Of a stretch of DNA of 64,000 nucleotides, positions 34,479 through 45,678 are shown piece after piece. The first letter of the stretch is position 1, and the number at the start of each line of letters is the position of its first letter. The position numbers and the translations under genes are program-made. The notes under the pieces are model-generated. The model did no database searches, was not told the origin of the DNA, and saw only the letters and a list, made by a program, of their open reading frames with translations. Source of the DNA: Cristatella mucedo (Eukaryota; Bryozoa; Phylactolaemata; Cristatellidae); assembly GCA_009760855.2 (NCBI GenBank), contig WPIO01000034.1:4107760-4171759 (forward strand). Reading direction: 5' to 3'.

Positions 34479-34819
34479 GATTAAATGAAGTTCATGCTCT
34501 ATTAAAATAAAATCAGCTCAGTATAATTAGAGGAATGGATGGATTGGAAGGATGGTTTCTAAGGAAGCGAGCGGCTGCGGCACCGGCGAGCTATACAGTT
34601 CGGTCCTGCGGAAGTTCGGTCCCGCTCAACGCGCTCGCAGCCGTCAAAGCGGGCGCGCGCTACGGCGTGCCGCGCGTTCCTGCGACTGAACGCTAAGCCT
34701 CAGAGGTCTACTGAGTATAACGCGACCTCAAGAGATAAGATATATATTATGCCCTAATACGCACCAACTAAAACGACGAATACGAGCAAGGGTGGATTTA
34801 GGCGGCGGAGGCACAGCCC

Positions 34820-34964
34820 GCCCTAAACCCTTAAACCTAAACCCTAAACTCTAAATCCTAAACCCTAAACGCTAAAGCCTAAACCCTTAAAACCCTAAAT
34901 TATAAACCTAAAACCCGAAACGCTAAACCCTAAACCCTACAACCCTAAACCCTAAACCCTATGA
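34820..34964. repeat. Degenerate CCCTAAA heptamer array (telomere-like)
   Basis: About 20 units of CCCTAAA and variants (CCTAAAC, CTCTAAAT, GCTAAAC). The period is seven, not the TTAGGG hexamer typical of animals. Confidence 0.85.
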
Positions 34965-35370
34965 CTTAAACCATATTCGGGGGAATATCCTACCCCAGGG
35001 GAGGCAAATGTTCGGGGGGAAACGTCCAGGGGAAATATTTGTACCCCTAAAGCCCCACATTTGCTTTCGCCTGGCAGCATTTTCTCTGTTAGTGCAAATT
35101 GTCTGTCTTTTGCATGATCACGCTTGCTGATATTTTTCCCGCCGTAAAAAGAATGAGCTGACACGATTTTGTTTCATGCTATACGTAGGCTTTATTATTG
35201 TCATTGGAATGGCTATTCATCTTTTTTTTCGAACTCAAGGACGCTTACATATCGCCAAGAACTGACGCTCGCAAGTCTTGGTACCGCCTGACGTGGGCAC
35301 TTAGGAGCGATCAATCATCAGAAGCCTACGAAAGTAGCGGTTGGCGGTGAGGTTTACTCAATTATTTTGG

Positions 35371-36010
35371 TTACCGTCACGTGATGATAACGTGGCACTG
35401 TCGTGTGGTTGCAAGACGTTTGCTCTGATTGTGCTTACACCATCGGCATCGTCTCGCCTAGATGAATGGTAGGAGAATGTAGTGAATTTGTCAACGGTCA
35501 TCCGCCGAGCACGACGATAAGGTACAGTCATGTGATCGCAAACTTTCGACCGCCGCCTAGGGATGAGGCACCGCCGGACAGTGGGACGAACGAATAGTCA
35601 CGAGATTTTCGCCAAGCCGCTACGTCCGATTGGCCGTCGCAGAGCCGAGCGTGCGTCGAGACGTCTATTAAACAGGGAGCCATGGCAGCCATACAGTGCG
35701 CGTGCGAAACGCGATCGTAAAAGCCGGCCCTTAAACTGCGAAGAAGCTCGCGACCTCGTGTGAAGTGGCTGCGTCGCTCTCGCCGTGACTCTTTATTCCG
35801 GTGGACAGGGGCAAAGTGGGCGTGGGTGGATGTGGCGGCGCCGCGCGGGAGCGATTCGAGGGCACGCTTATTGCCGGAGCGTGAGGCTTGCGAATCTTAC
35901 GATCAAGGAACTTTCGATTCGGCTTTCGAGCGGAACGACGGAATGCATGAGTCTGCTCTAGGTCGCAATCACTCTATCGCACGGCGTCTTTTTTGCGGTC
36001 CTAGCCGCAG
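35371..36010. other. Region between duplication units; unrecognised frames
   Basis: Plus-strand frames 35563-35763 and 35760-36010 are CpG-rich and unrecognised. The second contains ESYDQGTFDSAFERNDGMHE, which looks tail-like, but there is no comparative support. Confidence 0.3.
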
Positions 36011-36017
36011 GAAGAGC

Positions 36018-36470
<453 letters not shown>

Positions 36471-37067
36471 GGATATCAACGCAGCTACAAGGTCACCTGT
36501 CAAACGGCAGGACTTCTTTGATGCTCGAGTGAATCAGTCAGTATTTCTGCCGCTGCTGAGCTTTCAAATAACTCACTCATTCCAAAATGCAAAATTTCTT
36601 TTTAGAAAAGAAAGCGTCGCACGGTCTACTGTGAACTCGATTAGCAAACGGACAGTTCCGTGTCTTTGCAGATCATAGCTTGGATATACCAGGCCCACAC
36701 TGGCGGCCTGTGAATGCACGTTGCCCGCTCGATGCACTATCAGAAGTCATGCGGAGCCCTCACAGACACCACGTGATTAGCGTATGGACAACGTGCTGCT
36801 TCATTCTGCTCTGTTGTGCTGGTCCGCGCTGCCCCTTTCTGCTCCTAGCTGCTTCTTACTGATCAGTGCGGCTGCGCGCTTCATGATTTCATAAGTTTTT
36901 TTTTTATTTTAAAAGTCGGAAAATTAAAGCTAGCATGAGTAGACCAAGCATTGAAGATATACGATTCAAGCTGATATCGTGAAAGAGTTTCTTTCGCCAG
37001 CATTGCAGAATTTCAGAGATCGTTGAGTCTTTCGCTTCTACATCAGATAAGAGACTCGTCTCACGGA

Positions 37068-37092
37068 TGAGAGAGAGACAGAGAGAGAGAGA

Positions 37093-37132
<40 letters not shown>

Positions 37133-37150
37133 GAGTGTGTGTGTGTGACG
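37068..37150. repeat. (GA)n then (GT)n microsatellite
   Basis: Dinucleotide runs at the position equivalent to the GA run of unit 1. Confidence 0.95.
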
Positions 37151-37206
37151 CCAGCTACTAGCCATTGTGACTTCGACCTCCTGACGTATTATGTAGACAT
37201 CACCTG

Positions 37207-37375
37207 GTGAGCCGTAATGGCACACTAGGTAAGGCGGTTGCTTTCATGACCTCGGTCCCGAGGTCGTGGGTTCGATTCCTGTTGTGGGCGATCCTTTATC
37301 GCCACTGCAAGCGGTGGTGATAGCCGTAAAGGCTCTTCTGTCGCTATACAAAAAGAGGCTGTTCAAGCAGCTAGG
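37207..37375 (+). mobile_element. tRNA-derived SINE family B, near full length, with target-site duplication
   Basis: A box (tggcacactaggtaagg), perfect B box (ggttcgattcc), body gtgggcgatcctttatcgcc, tail aaggctcttctgtcgctata. It is flanked by atcacctg at 37199-37206 and 37376-37383. It interrupts a conserved exon of duplication unit 2. Confidence 0.88.
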
Positions 37376-37847
37376 ATCACCTGCCTGTGCAGTGAAGACT
37401 CTAAGCCTAGCGATAGATATTTCGTCGACGCCCCGTCAGAAGCTCTATCGAGCGAGCCCGTGTCTTTAACAACAGTAAGTCGAGAGCAAACACCATCTAC
37501 GAAAGCGTTCAGTTAGGCTCGGTTTGATTTTGAGCAGTAGGGTTGAGCTGGGCCTGAACTTACGAATCGGAGCTCGCATGACGGTTACACAACCCGATGG
37601 GGCTACTATTATTGAAATTTTGCCGGGGTCAAAACGGCTCTGAGAGGTGACGGCTTTCGTTATGGCGTTATAGAAAGCGGGAGGCTGAAGCTAATAGAGA
37701 CGGTTCATGTCGAGATTTGACTTCGCTAGCGAGATTCATGGAATTAAAGTTCCCAAGCGGCGAGGATTTCAAATTAACTTCGATGCCAAGATGGAGGCGG
37801 AGCAAGAGAGCCGCCTGCTCAAAAAACTTCTTTGAGGCCGAGTGTCA

Positions 37848-37930
37848 GATTACTCGCCTCTTTATTACTCTCAGATTACTCGCCTCTTTATTACTCTCAG
37901 ATTACTCGCCTCTTTATTACTCTCAGATCA
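37848..37930. repeat. 26-bp tandem repeat, three copies
   Basis: The unit cagattactcgcctctttattactct is repeated three times with a partial fourth. Unit 1 has a single related copy near 32427. Confidence 0.9.
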
Positions 37931-38720
37931 CTCGTCTCGATGAAAAATACGAGCGAAAGTTAAGCCCGCAGAATGTGCAAGGCCACTCGAGTGGTGATGC
38001 GCTTGACGACGATGTGACCGTCACGAATTTCGTTCCAGGTGATCGACGATCGTCAACGCTCAGCAGACGGCGTGCTGAGCGAAGGCGTGGCCGAGTCTCA
38101 GGTCTATCTCGTGTCTGGTAAGCAGAGCTCACGCACAGGCGCGCGGCAGCCGCTCGGGCTCGCGCAGCCGCCGCACGCTTTCGCTTTGAGAGCTTCGGTG
38201 CTGCTCGCGAACAAACGTTCCGGTGAGTCTGATTCCGCGGACCAGCCGCTCGGATCCTGTAGGAGGTAACAGAGCTCGACAGAGCGTACTGGCGCTACTG
38301 GACTAAGGCGAGTCTTTAATTAGCTCGCGGACGCATTTAATGTCTGCTCTGAAACCTATCGATCAGCATTAGGATATCCCTGACCAAATTGAAATTGACT
38401 TGAATCACTCACTTGATGTTCGCACCTGGTGATATTATTCGGGAAAATAAAATAAATCAAAAAAATAAATCAGCTGTCATACATCCGTTACAGCACATGG
38501 CAAGTATCCAGAAGTAGATTTAGTTCACTTAAGGTGATCTACTTAGGCTCTATTATAACAAGTATTATTGTTATTCATCTTTTCTTTTCGCACTCAAGGA
38601 CGCGTACATATCGACAAGAACTGACGCTCACAAGTCATGGTACCACCTGACGTGGATATAAAGGATGACCGACTAATCGTCCAGAGTCTCCAAAAGTTGT
38701 GGGTGGCCGCCAGCGAAAAA

Positions 38721-39470
38721 TAACTGCCTGCTGGCTAAATCGCGTTTATTTTCCTGCGTGAAACGAGAAATTGTTTTATGCACAAGTTCTTTACATTCGT
38801 CAAGTATGAGATCGAGCGGTGCCATTCAATAGAACGCTAAAAAGAAATCATTTCGCGACGAAGCTTCAAAATTCAACTCTTAGTGTACCAAAGTTAGCTT
38901 TACTTTGCAACTTTTCAGATGACACGACTTTAAATTGTAGATATCATGTGAAAGATGAGGGATTTTGTGCACCCAAGTTGGCGTGTGCCGTAAGGTGGCC
39001 GGTAAGTATCACTTGACCCGTAAACGGAGTGTCTTTCGAATTTTCCTCAGCTGCATTTTGAGAAGGATCGCAAATCAGACAGTTCGTTTAATGATGGATG
39101 ACAGAGTTCTTTAGCCAGCTGGGTAGTTTTAAAGCACTCATGCTCGTGGTGGCTTGAAGCTTATTGCACAACATCCTGTTCGTTAGAAGCTGTTGGGTGC
39201 TTCGCAGCCCGCAGCAAATCGCGTTCGGGAGGTCTCTGACCTTGCGTTAGACAACATGCGGAGCCTTCGGGGGTCTGGAGAAACTATCCCTGGGCTGGGC
39301 TGCTTGCATCAGTTTCTTAGCCTTCAGAACTTATCAGCCCCCATGAAAAGGAATGAAGACTTGACTTCTCTGTCGCGGTTACAACGAATTAGCTCTCAAG
39401 TCACAGACTCGAAGGCTCGAAGGCGCCAGATGGTCCTTCATATGATCCGTTTCTATTGACCTCGTGAGCT
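38721..39470 (+). other. Two possible exons of an unrecognised gene
   Basis: 38920-39001 is bounded by a good acceptor (ttgcaacttttcag) and a consensus donor (gtaagt). It encodes DTTLNCRYHVKDEGFCAPKL plus one more cysteine. A second frame (39205-39459) begins after gcttcgcag, in compatible phase 0, and ends at a stop, with NRVREVSDLALDNMRSLRGS and SLSRLQRISSQVTDSK. No domain is recognised and no paralog supports them. Confidence 0.25.
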
Positions 39471-40358
39471 TCTATGTCAGAGGTAGAGTACACTGTCCAT
39501 TGTCTGGTTTAGAAAGACTATCTAGCATTATGTCGATTGGTACTCGTGATTTTCTGAGCCAAATTACCAGTCCAATGAGCGATGTCTAGGTTCTCGAGTG
39601 CATACACATTTTGTATGTAAAGATGATCCTATTCCAGTTTTCCATCCACCATCACTTGCTTATTGGAATACAACGCAAAATAGGCCTTATATTATTTTGA
39701 GCACTAGCCTCTTGGATTAGGCGAGACTCAAACTCATAAGCTTGATCGTTGCACAGACTGCATGGCATACTTTCAATTTAATTCTCACAGAGAATTTCAT
39801 GTGGTTTCATCACAAGAGTCGTAGTAAACAGTAAAGACCAATATACATTACGTTTACCATTTACCTTGTAGTGCCCAGAAATAGAGACATCATGTATGCG
39901 GCTGAAGGTCGGAAGGGTTTGAAACCTTCTTGAGAATTCAATTACCGAGCGCCAATATAATTACAGCTATTTAACAAAGAAGCAAAAAATTTGGCTGAAG
40001 CAATACAATTCGGCCGAGCGTAGACGGTTTGCAAACTTATGGTCATCTCAGCGATATCCATGATATGACTACAATCGTAGCCAAAAGATTGTAGCTACAA
40101 CCCCAAATCATGAAATAGTTGTGAAGATACCCTACAATAGTTGCAATTAAAATTCATGCTCACCCGTCCCCTGTGGAGGTTCCAAATAATTGACCGCTCG
40201 TCCGCGTCCACGTCAGCTGGTACCACCACTGGCCAGCACATGTCGTGGTGATACGTACGCGTCCTCGAGTGCGAAAAGAAAAGATAGACAAAATGTTGCA
40301 ATCAAGCGTACATAGTGCGCTCTAAGTAAGCTGAAAGTGTTTCTAGAAGCTTGACAAA
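39471..40358. other. No recognisable gene
   Basis: AT-leaning unique-looking sequence; nothing supported. Confidence 0.35.
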
Positions 40359-41135
40359 CAGTGGTACCTCAGCTTAGAGTGTCTCGACATACGAGCATTT
40401 TGAGATACGAGCCATTTCTCGGCCGATTTTCGCTTTGAGTTTCGAGCTAAAATTTGAGCTACGAGCCAGCTTAAGATGCTCGAGCGATAGTTGCCGAAGC
40501 GAACGTCACACGTCGTATGGTTACTGAGGCCAATAAGGGTAGGGCAGCGAACGACTTTCCGTTGCAAGATGCTGCCTGGAAATCCGGGTTCGCTCCCAGA
40601 TAGACTCGAGCGAGCCATCGTGGTGCTTGGAAGCACAAGATCGCCAGACTCCGTGTGTCAAGTCCGACCACGGCAAGAGCAGCTAAGTACGTACTGTACT
40701 CTATTTACGCAATATCATCGCGTGAGAGTTCATCGCATAACTGATAACAATCGGCCCGTCCGCGTAAAGGCTCAGCCAATAAACTGAGAGCGAGGAAAAC
40801 CCGGCAAAAAGGGCAAAAATTGGCGAGTAAGATCAAGATATTCATTTCAGCCTTTATCCTCCAACTTTATTGGCATTTTCAAGTCGTCTGATCTCCAACT
40901 CACTCCTGTGCACAAGTTACTCCTGTACGTTAGGATTAATACAATATTCGTTATTTATAAGTACATTTTTAATTTAAAGACATGCGACAAAAATCGCAGT
41001 GTTTTTAAGAGGTCCGGAATGGATGAATGACGCTTCAATTAATTTCAATGGGGGAAAATTGTTTTGAAATAGGAGTAATTTGAGTTAAGAGCTCTGGCAC
41101 GGAACAAATTAAACTCGTAAGTCGAGGTACCACTG
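40359..41135. mobile_element. Non-autonomous pogo/Tigger-type DNA transposon
   Basis: The left terminus cagtggtacctcagcttag and the right terminus (reverse complement cagtggtacctcgacttacg) form terminal inverted repeats of the pogo/Tigger type. The 777-bp interior has no transposase frame. The expected TA target duplication is not preserved at the left end. Confidence 0.75.
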
Positions 41136-41744
41136 ATATTAAAACGGAATCATGTTGGACGATTTAATATGTATGCTATTTACAATATCAAACAGCGTGA
41201 GAATTAAAAATAATTCACTTTCACAGAGCAAACGCTGCAAGGAAAGAGGAGATTTTGGTTTACGTTTTAATTTATTCCGTCAAGTCATAAAGATCCTAAC
41301 CATTCGAGGCAACTGGGAGAAAATTCAATTTAGTTCCTAATCGTCATCTCAGCAACACGTCACCGACGTGTGTAAGTACAATAGTAGCAAAAAGCTTGCG
41401 ACTACACGACAATACCGGTACCGTAGGATAGTCCTACGAGGATCCCGTAATTTAACTGTGATTAAAATTCTTGACCGGCCAATTATTTCGGAGGCTCCAG
41501 ACGATTGATCACTCTTCCGTGTCAAAGTCGCAAGCAGCGAAACTCGCAGAGGGTAAGGTTGGGCAAGATCGCGAAAGGTTGCTCGCACAAGCGTGCGGCT
41601 GCTCTCGAACGCGGCCGAGGCGTTTCTACTGGAATTTGCCCATACGGGCAAAACCCGGCCACGCCTTCGCTTTTCTCATCAGCCACTTAAACGTCAATTA
41701 CCTGGAAAGCATATCATAACGTGATGTCATTATCAAGCACATCA
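41136..41744. other. No recognisable gene
   Basis: Short frames only (e.g. 41471-41719); none is supported. Confidence 0.35.
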
Positions 41745-41935
41745 ACACTTAATAATAATAATACAGAATAATTCACTTGATAAAGCGCCCTCAGAGAACT
41801 TAATCTCTCTCTAGGCGCTTTACATTTGCTGTAAAGTGAAATGCAATTGAATGGTAAGTAAAATCATGCTTGAAAAAAACAAACGAAATGAATTATATGG
41901 TTAGGGGTGACATGCACAGGGTCAGCATACAAATA
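41745..41935 (-). mobile_element. LINE family A, short 3' end
   Basis: (AAT)n tail, intact hairpin and the 3'UTR up to gggtcagcata. Confidence 0.9.
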
Positions 41936-43140
41936 CTTGAGTTGCCTTCCGCTCTCTTTGGGTTGAATACACGCGCCCGTATTCGGTTATGCATTGCAGT
42001 GAGTAGCCGATGATAACAGTCTCAAGTATGCTTTTCAAAACTCTCTTTCTTGCTCCGCCGCTCGCTTGCAACGGTCAGTCCCAGCTGTAATATTCCAACA
42101 AAATTGTGGCCAATCGTGTTCAAAGTGAGAGTATTTCAAGTTCATGTAACTATAGTGTGCTGACTGGATCTATTACCCTCACTTTCTACGTCGATTTTAT
42201 ATTACTCAAGGATGCTATAATGGTAAGTAATTCGGACATGCATAGACAGGACAACAGTGCATGGGTTCACCGTGCTTCCCATTCGCAGGTGCTACAATAA
42301 TTGTCAACACGTGACTGAAACATTTTGGGCAACGTGCTCCGAAAAGGCGTCAGTCATTGGAAGATGATAGTGGACTTAACGGCATGCGGTATTGCAATTA
42401 GTCTTTTTCCAGCATAGCCAATCTAAGGTACCGTAGGTACCTATTTGTCCAAATAGATTTGCAGATCGATCGGACGTCTCGCTATGCCGTGGAAACAGCT
42501 GCGTAGCTACCACCCATGCTACGGATATATGCACTGATGTCTTGAATCTGCTGTAATTAAAGTCTCAAAGCCCATGCTTCCCGAGGCTGAAAAACTAGGA
42601 TTTTGCCGGACGTGCAATTGCCCGAGGTTAAGCTGGAAGTAAGTTGGGAGGCCGATCAACGACCTGCCAGTTTGGACGAACGCAGCGAGCGCATTGTTTC
42701 GCCGCCTAGCCTAATTCCCAACAGGCACCGGAGCAGCTGCAGTAGCAGCGAGCTTATTCGTCGGCTTAGCTTGCCACTCACGCTGCGGCTGCTTCTTTGT
42801 CGCCGCTTCGTTTTGAGTCCAGCACGGCCCCGACGAACGAGTCAAGCAGCTGTCGGCTGCTGCCGTCGTACGCGGGCAGCACGAGGCCACACAAGTAGCG
42901 CCAATCCGGAAGAATCCGGTTTCCGACGCATAAGTTCACAGAGAGCGCGGTCTCAGCACAAAGCGACATTTTGGGCCAGATTGAGGCCTAAGCTGCTATC
43001 AGTGGGCGAATCCCGGTAGCATTTGCTGCCACGGTTACACTAATTTATTAGCTAAGGCTAACGCACGTCAGCTAAAACTTTGTCGCTGCACCGTACTTGT
43101 CGGCACTTCAGTTGCCTTGCACACCGTGCAGGTGAAATAT
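41936..43140. other. Unassigned; contains an unrecognised 138-codon frame
   Basis: The plus-strand frame 42603-43019 begins VQLPEVKLEVSWEADQRPAS and becomes Arg/Ser-rich. A consensus donor (gtaagt) interrupts it after KLE near 42638, so only the first few codons could be exonic. No homolog is recognised. Confidence 0.3.
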
Positions 43141-43383
43141 TTACTCATTTTTGCAATTTTTACGTTCATTACGTCGACGGAACTGCTGCCATCGCAGGCT
43201 CCGTCGATGAACTTGCTGCCAGCCTGAGGGCCTTACGGTGGCTGGCGGTCTCGGCCGTCGGGCGCCAGCCACAAGGTTCATAGAGCGTAGTAATCTCAAA
43301 TGGCGGCTGCTCGCTGCTATCGCAGCTGCTCTGCGCCGGAACCCATTTGCAGCCATCTCGCTGCCAGCAATCCATATGCTCAT
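43141..43383 (-). pseudogene. Degenerate relative of the GC-rich ORF at 26.3 kb
   Basis: The minus strand shares ggctggcgcccgacggcc and the tcgacggag repeat motif with 26390-26500, and both begin with an ATGGCTG-type start. In the frame matching the 26 kb ORF (WLAPDGRDRQ) a TAA follows soon after, so this copy is likely dead. Confidence 0.5.
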
Positions 43384-43502
43384 ATGAACTCAACTGCTTC
43401 GTCAGAGGAGATGTCGCCATGGCACGCTACGTTGGAGGCACTGCCACCGTCGCAGGCTATATCGACCGTGCTGTTACCGACTTTTCTAATTTCGACCAAT
43501 TT

Positions 43503-43765
43503 CTAATAATAGCTAGGCATTATTAACCACAGTAGGTCAGCAGGCCTGAGATTAATAGCGGCTATAGGTGTGCATACGAAACTTGCTTGTGTGCATGTGC
43601 GAGTATGTATTTGCAGGGGCATGTTCGCGAGCAAACGTATGATCAAGCGAAATTGACAGTCCTTTCTGTATTTTAAAATATTTATCACATATTGCTACCC
43701 AGAACAGTTGCCCACAATACACTCAGCCTCAGAACATCAGTGCAGCTACAATCGCACGTGCCTAC
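43503..43765 (-). repeat. Dispersed repeat, copy 1 (pair with 60425-60680)
   Basis: About 260 bp match the plus strand at 60425-60680. Both copies contain an ORF of about 60 codons ending CTPIAAINLRP.DLLWLI.PSYY and the motif tattgtgggcaactg. A short transposable element is likely. Confidence 0.75.
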
Positions 43766-43846
43766 GTCAAACGTGCGTCACGATTGTGGCGAGCTGCGTG
43801 ATTGACTTTCTCCATGGGCTCCAACAACAAACGCAAACATTGTAGG

Positions 43847-45115
43847 GTCTATACCAGGGGTGGGCAAACTTTTTGACTCGCGGGCCACAATGGCTTCTAA
43901 AATTTGACAGAGGGGCCTGGCCAGTACAGGAGAATGGTGTGTTTGTGTGAACTAATTAAAATTAAATGTAAAATCCATTACATGAAAGGATTTGGCCTTT
44001 AACGGGGAGCAAAACACCATTGTGCTTAGTTTAATGTAAGCATTTTTCTTTTACAAATTTAATTATTTTATAATGTAGTAATAAACTCCCATTCAGTTTC
44101 AGTGGGAACAGTGTTGTTGGTCTCCTTTTTTTTGCAAGTGCATCAATGTCTAGCGTTTTATTTGTTGTGGCAATTCTCAAGATAGATCCGAGGTGTTGGT
44201 CAGTTAACTTGGATCTGTGACGGGCTTTATTGATGTTCACAACGCTGAATGTATGTTCACACACATAGATTGAGCCAAACAACGTCAGCATCTTCTGTGC
44301 CATCTTCCGGAGGTTTGGAAATGTGGCTTTATTAAGTGAAGCAAAACAGTCGCTCAATTTAAGAGAGTTGAACTTCTCCTTCCATACACAGTCATGCTGA
44401 AGATCTATCAGTTTCAACTGCAGCTCATGTGGTGCTGTTTCAGGGTCTTGTGACAGGGGACAGGACACCAACTGAAGTGACTTTTCAATTTTTTAAAAGT
44501 CACAGAAACGACAGCAGAATTTTCCGTGCAGGTCGTCCAGTGATTTGCTGTATTTCTGCGAGTTTCGGGTCGCCTCTTTCTGCATGGCTAGTGTGGGGAA
44601 ATTAGTGAAAGATTTGTTTGAAATTTGTCTGGAGAAAAGAGTCAGCTTGGATTTGAAGTCCCAAACATTTGTGTACATGTCGAGCACAAATTGATCTTTC
44701 CCTGGCAACTGGGTGTTCAGCTCATTCATGTGTGAAAGTAAGTCCACAGAAAACGCAAAGTCACAAAGCCAGTTCCTGTCGCTTAGCTCGGGAAATTCGT
44801 CGGATCTGCCCATTAAATCCAAAAATGCAGTGATCTCCTCCTTCAGCTCCCACACTCCTTGAAAGACTTTGCCCTAACTTAGCCAGCGCACGCGAGAGTG
44901 GTAAAGTAAGTTCTGGTGATCTGCATCAGTTTCTTCCAGGAACGGAATTAATTGACGATGCTGACGTCCCCTTGCTCGAATTAAGTTTACAAGTTTTACG
45001 ACTGGATTAACGACATGATTTAGCTGCAATATAGACTTACACAGAACTTCCTGATGAATGATGCAGTGAAGGAAATAACATCATGATCAGGATTTTTCTC
45101 CTTTGCTAAAAAAGC
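43847..45115 (-). mobile_element. hAT transposon (GTF2IRD2/ZBED-like), 5' truncated
   Basis: The 3' terminus at 43855 reads caggggtgggcaaac, a typical hAT end. It is preceded by gtctatac, the possible 8-bp target duplication; no matching copy was found on the other side. The transposase frame runs to about 45110 and is cut there next to a LINE fragment of another family. Confidence 0.8.
44031..45110 (-). pseudogene. hAT transposase, GTF2IRD2/ZBED type
   Basis: On the minus strand one continuous frame reads FHCIIHQEVLCKSILQLNHV, VKLVNLIRARGRQHRQLIPF and HSRVRWLS, then WELKEEITAFLDLMGRSDEF and CDFAFSVDLLSHMNELN. It ends with the dimerisation region (MLTLFGSIYVCEHTFSVVNI, RSKLTDQHLGSILRIAT). 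These match the hAT transposases related to GTF2IRD2. Only two stop codons interrupt it (a TAG near 44876 after RWLS and a TAA at 44493-44495), so the copy is comparatively young. The N-terminal zinc finger is missing. Confidence 0.85.
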
Positions 45116-45117
45116 TA

Positions 45118-45540
45118 GGATGGATGTCGGTTGAGCAACGAATACAGAGCAAAGTTCTTACGCTGACCCACAAGGCCCGCCACGGCTTGGCTCCTTCGTA
45201 CCTAGCTAAACTGCTGCACCAGTTTCAGCCTCTTCGCGCCCTCAGGTCCTGTGTGGAAAATTGATTAGCTGTTCCATTCCTCCGCTTAAAGGCCGTTGGT
45301 GACAGAAGCTTTAGTTCTGCAGGTCCTAGACTGTGGAACTCACTTTCACGATTCTTATGCAACGACAACTACTCTCCTGCTGCCGACTATGGCTTGTCCT
45401 GTTCAGCGGTCCTGAGCTGCTACTTCCATGCTACTCGCTACCTCAACTGCTCTCCTGACTCTGCTATGCTTCCCACTTTCTCTTTGTTGCGTGAGACCAA
45501 GTCTGTTGGCTACCGAATGCGTACCGAAAGCCGCTTAGAG
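45118..45540 (+). mobile_element. LINE family B (CR1/L2-like), RT C-terminal fragment
   Basis: The frame reads QRIQSKVLTLTHKARHGLAP, SYLAKLLHQFQPLRALRSC and, after a stop, VGDRSFSSAGPRLWNSLS. It is related to but distinct from family A. Its distal part (TFSLLRETKSVGYRM) is also found at 24055-24150 on the minus strand. Confidence 0.7.
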
Positions 45541-45547
45541 ATACATT

Positions 45548-45678
45548 ACATAACATAAAGCGCCCTCAGAGAACTCAATCTACCCCAAGCTGCTTTACAT
45601 TTGCTTCAAAGGAAGCACGGTCAAATGGTCAGTGGTAGCATGCTTTATAAACAAAAAGAATAACATGGTTAGGGGTGA
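45548..45678 (-). mobile_element. LINE family A, short 3' end without tail
   Basis: Hairpin region (gcgccctcagagaactc) and 3'UTR up to ggttaggggtg. Confidence 0.8.

Larger units (their letters stand above)
34258..35058. mobile_element. Inverted-repeat-bounded element (unclassified)
   Basis: The left arm (34258-34385) contains ggacatttccccctggacg and further GGACATTTCCCC-like blocks. The right arm (about 34978-35058) carries the imperfect complement (gggggaaacgtccaggggaa, aatatcctaccccagggg). The interior holds a (TA)n run, a CpG-rich segment and a CCCTAAA-type array. No transposase is seen. A non-autonomous DNA element or fold-back structure is likely. Confidence 0.6.
30820..35370. repeat. 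Segmental duplication, unit 1
   Basis: Blocks across this interval match 36465-38720 in the same order: the exon near 31036, the tail exon near 31937, the third exon near 32482, and the 35210-35370 block (ctcaaggacgcttacatatc). Unit 1 is about twice as long because it has gained a LINE, AT-rich sequence and an inverted-repeat element. Confidence 0.8.
36672..38038 (+). pseudogene. Candidate multi-exon gene, unit 2 (exon b hit by a SINE)
   Basis: The paralog of exon a starts at 36672 after tctttgcag, but its phase no longer matches unit 1. Exon b (from 37197) is split by a SINE at 37207-37375. Its 3' half (RYFVDAPSEALSSEPVSLTT, ending 37474) is intact and followed by a consensus donor gtaagt. 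A possible replacement acceptor (gcctgtgcag) lies just downstream of the SINE. Exon c (37972-38038) encodes NVQGHSSGDALDDDVTV and ends before gtgatc. The function is unknown. It could be a pseudogene, or a gene that has shortened exon b by using the new acceptor. Confidence 0.38.
36471..38720. repeat. Segmental duplication, unit 2
   Basis: Collinear with 30820-35370 in shorter form. Matching landmarks include the gcagatcatag exon start (36672), tctcacggatgagag (near 37060), agcctagcgatagatattt (near 37403), cccgcagaatgtgcaaggc (near 37966) and ctcaaggacgcgtacatatc (near 38595). Confidence 0.8.

Noticed and set aside
37215-37300. Possible tRNA gene on the plus strand
   Set aside because: Same SINE family, with flanking target-site duplication and a shared non-tRNA tail.
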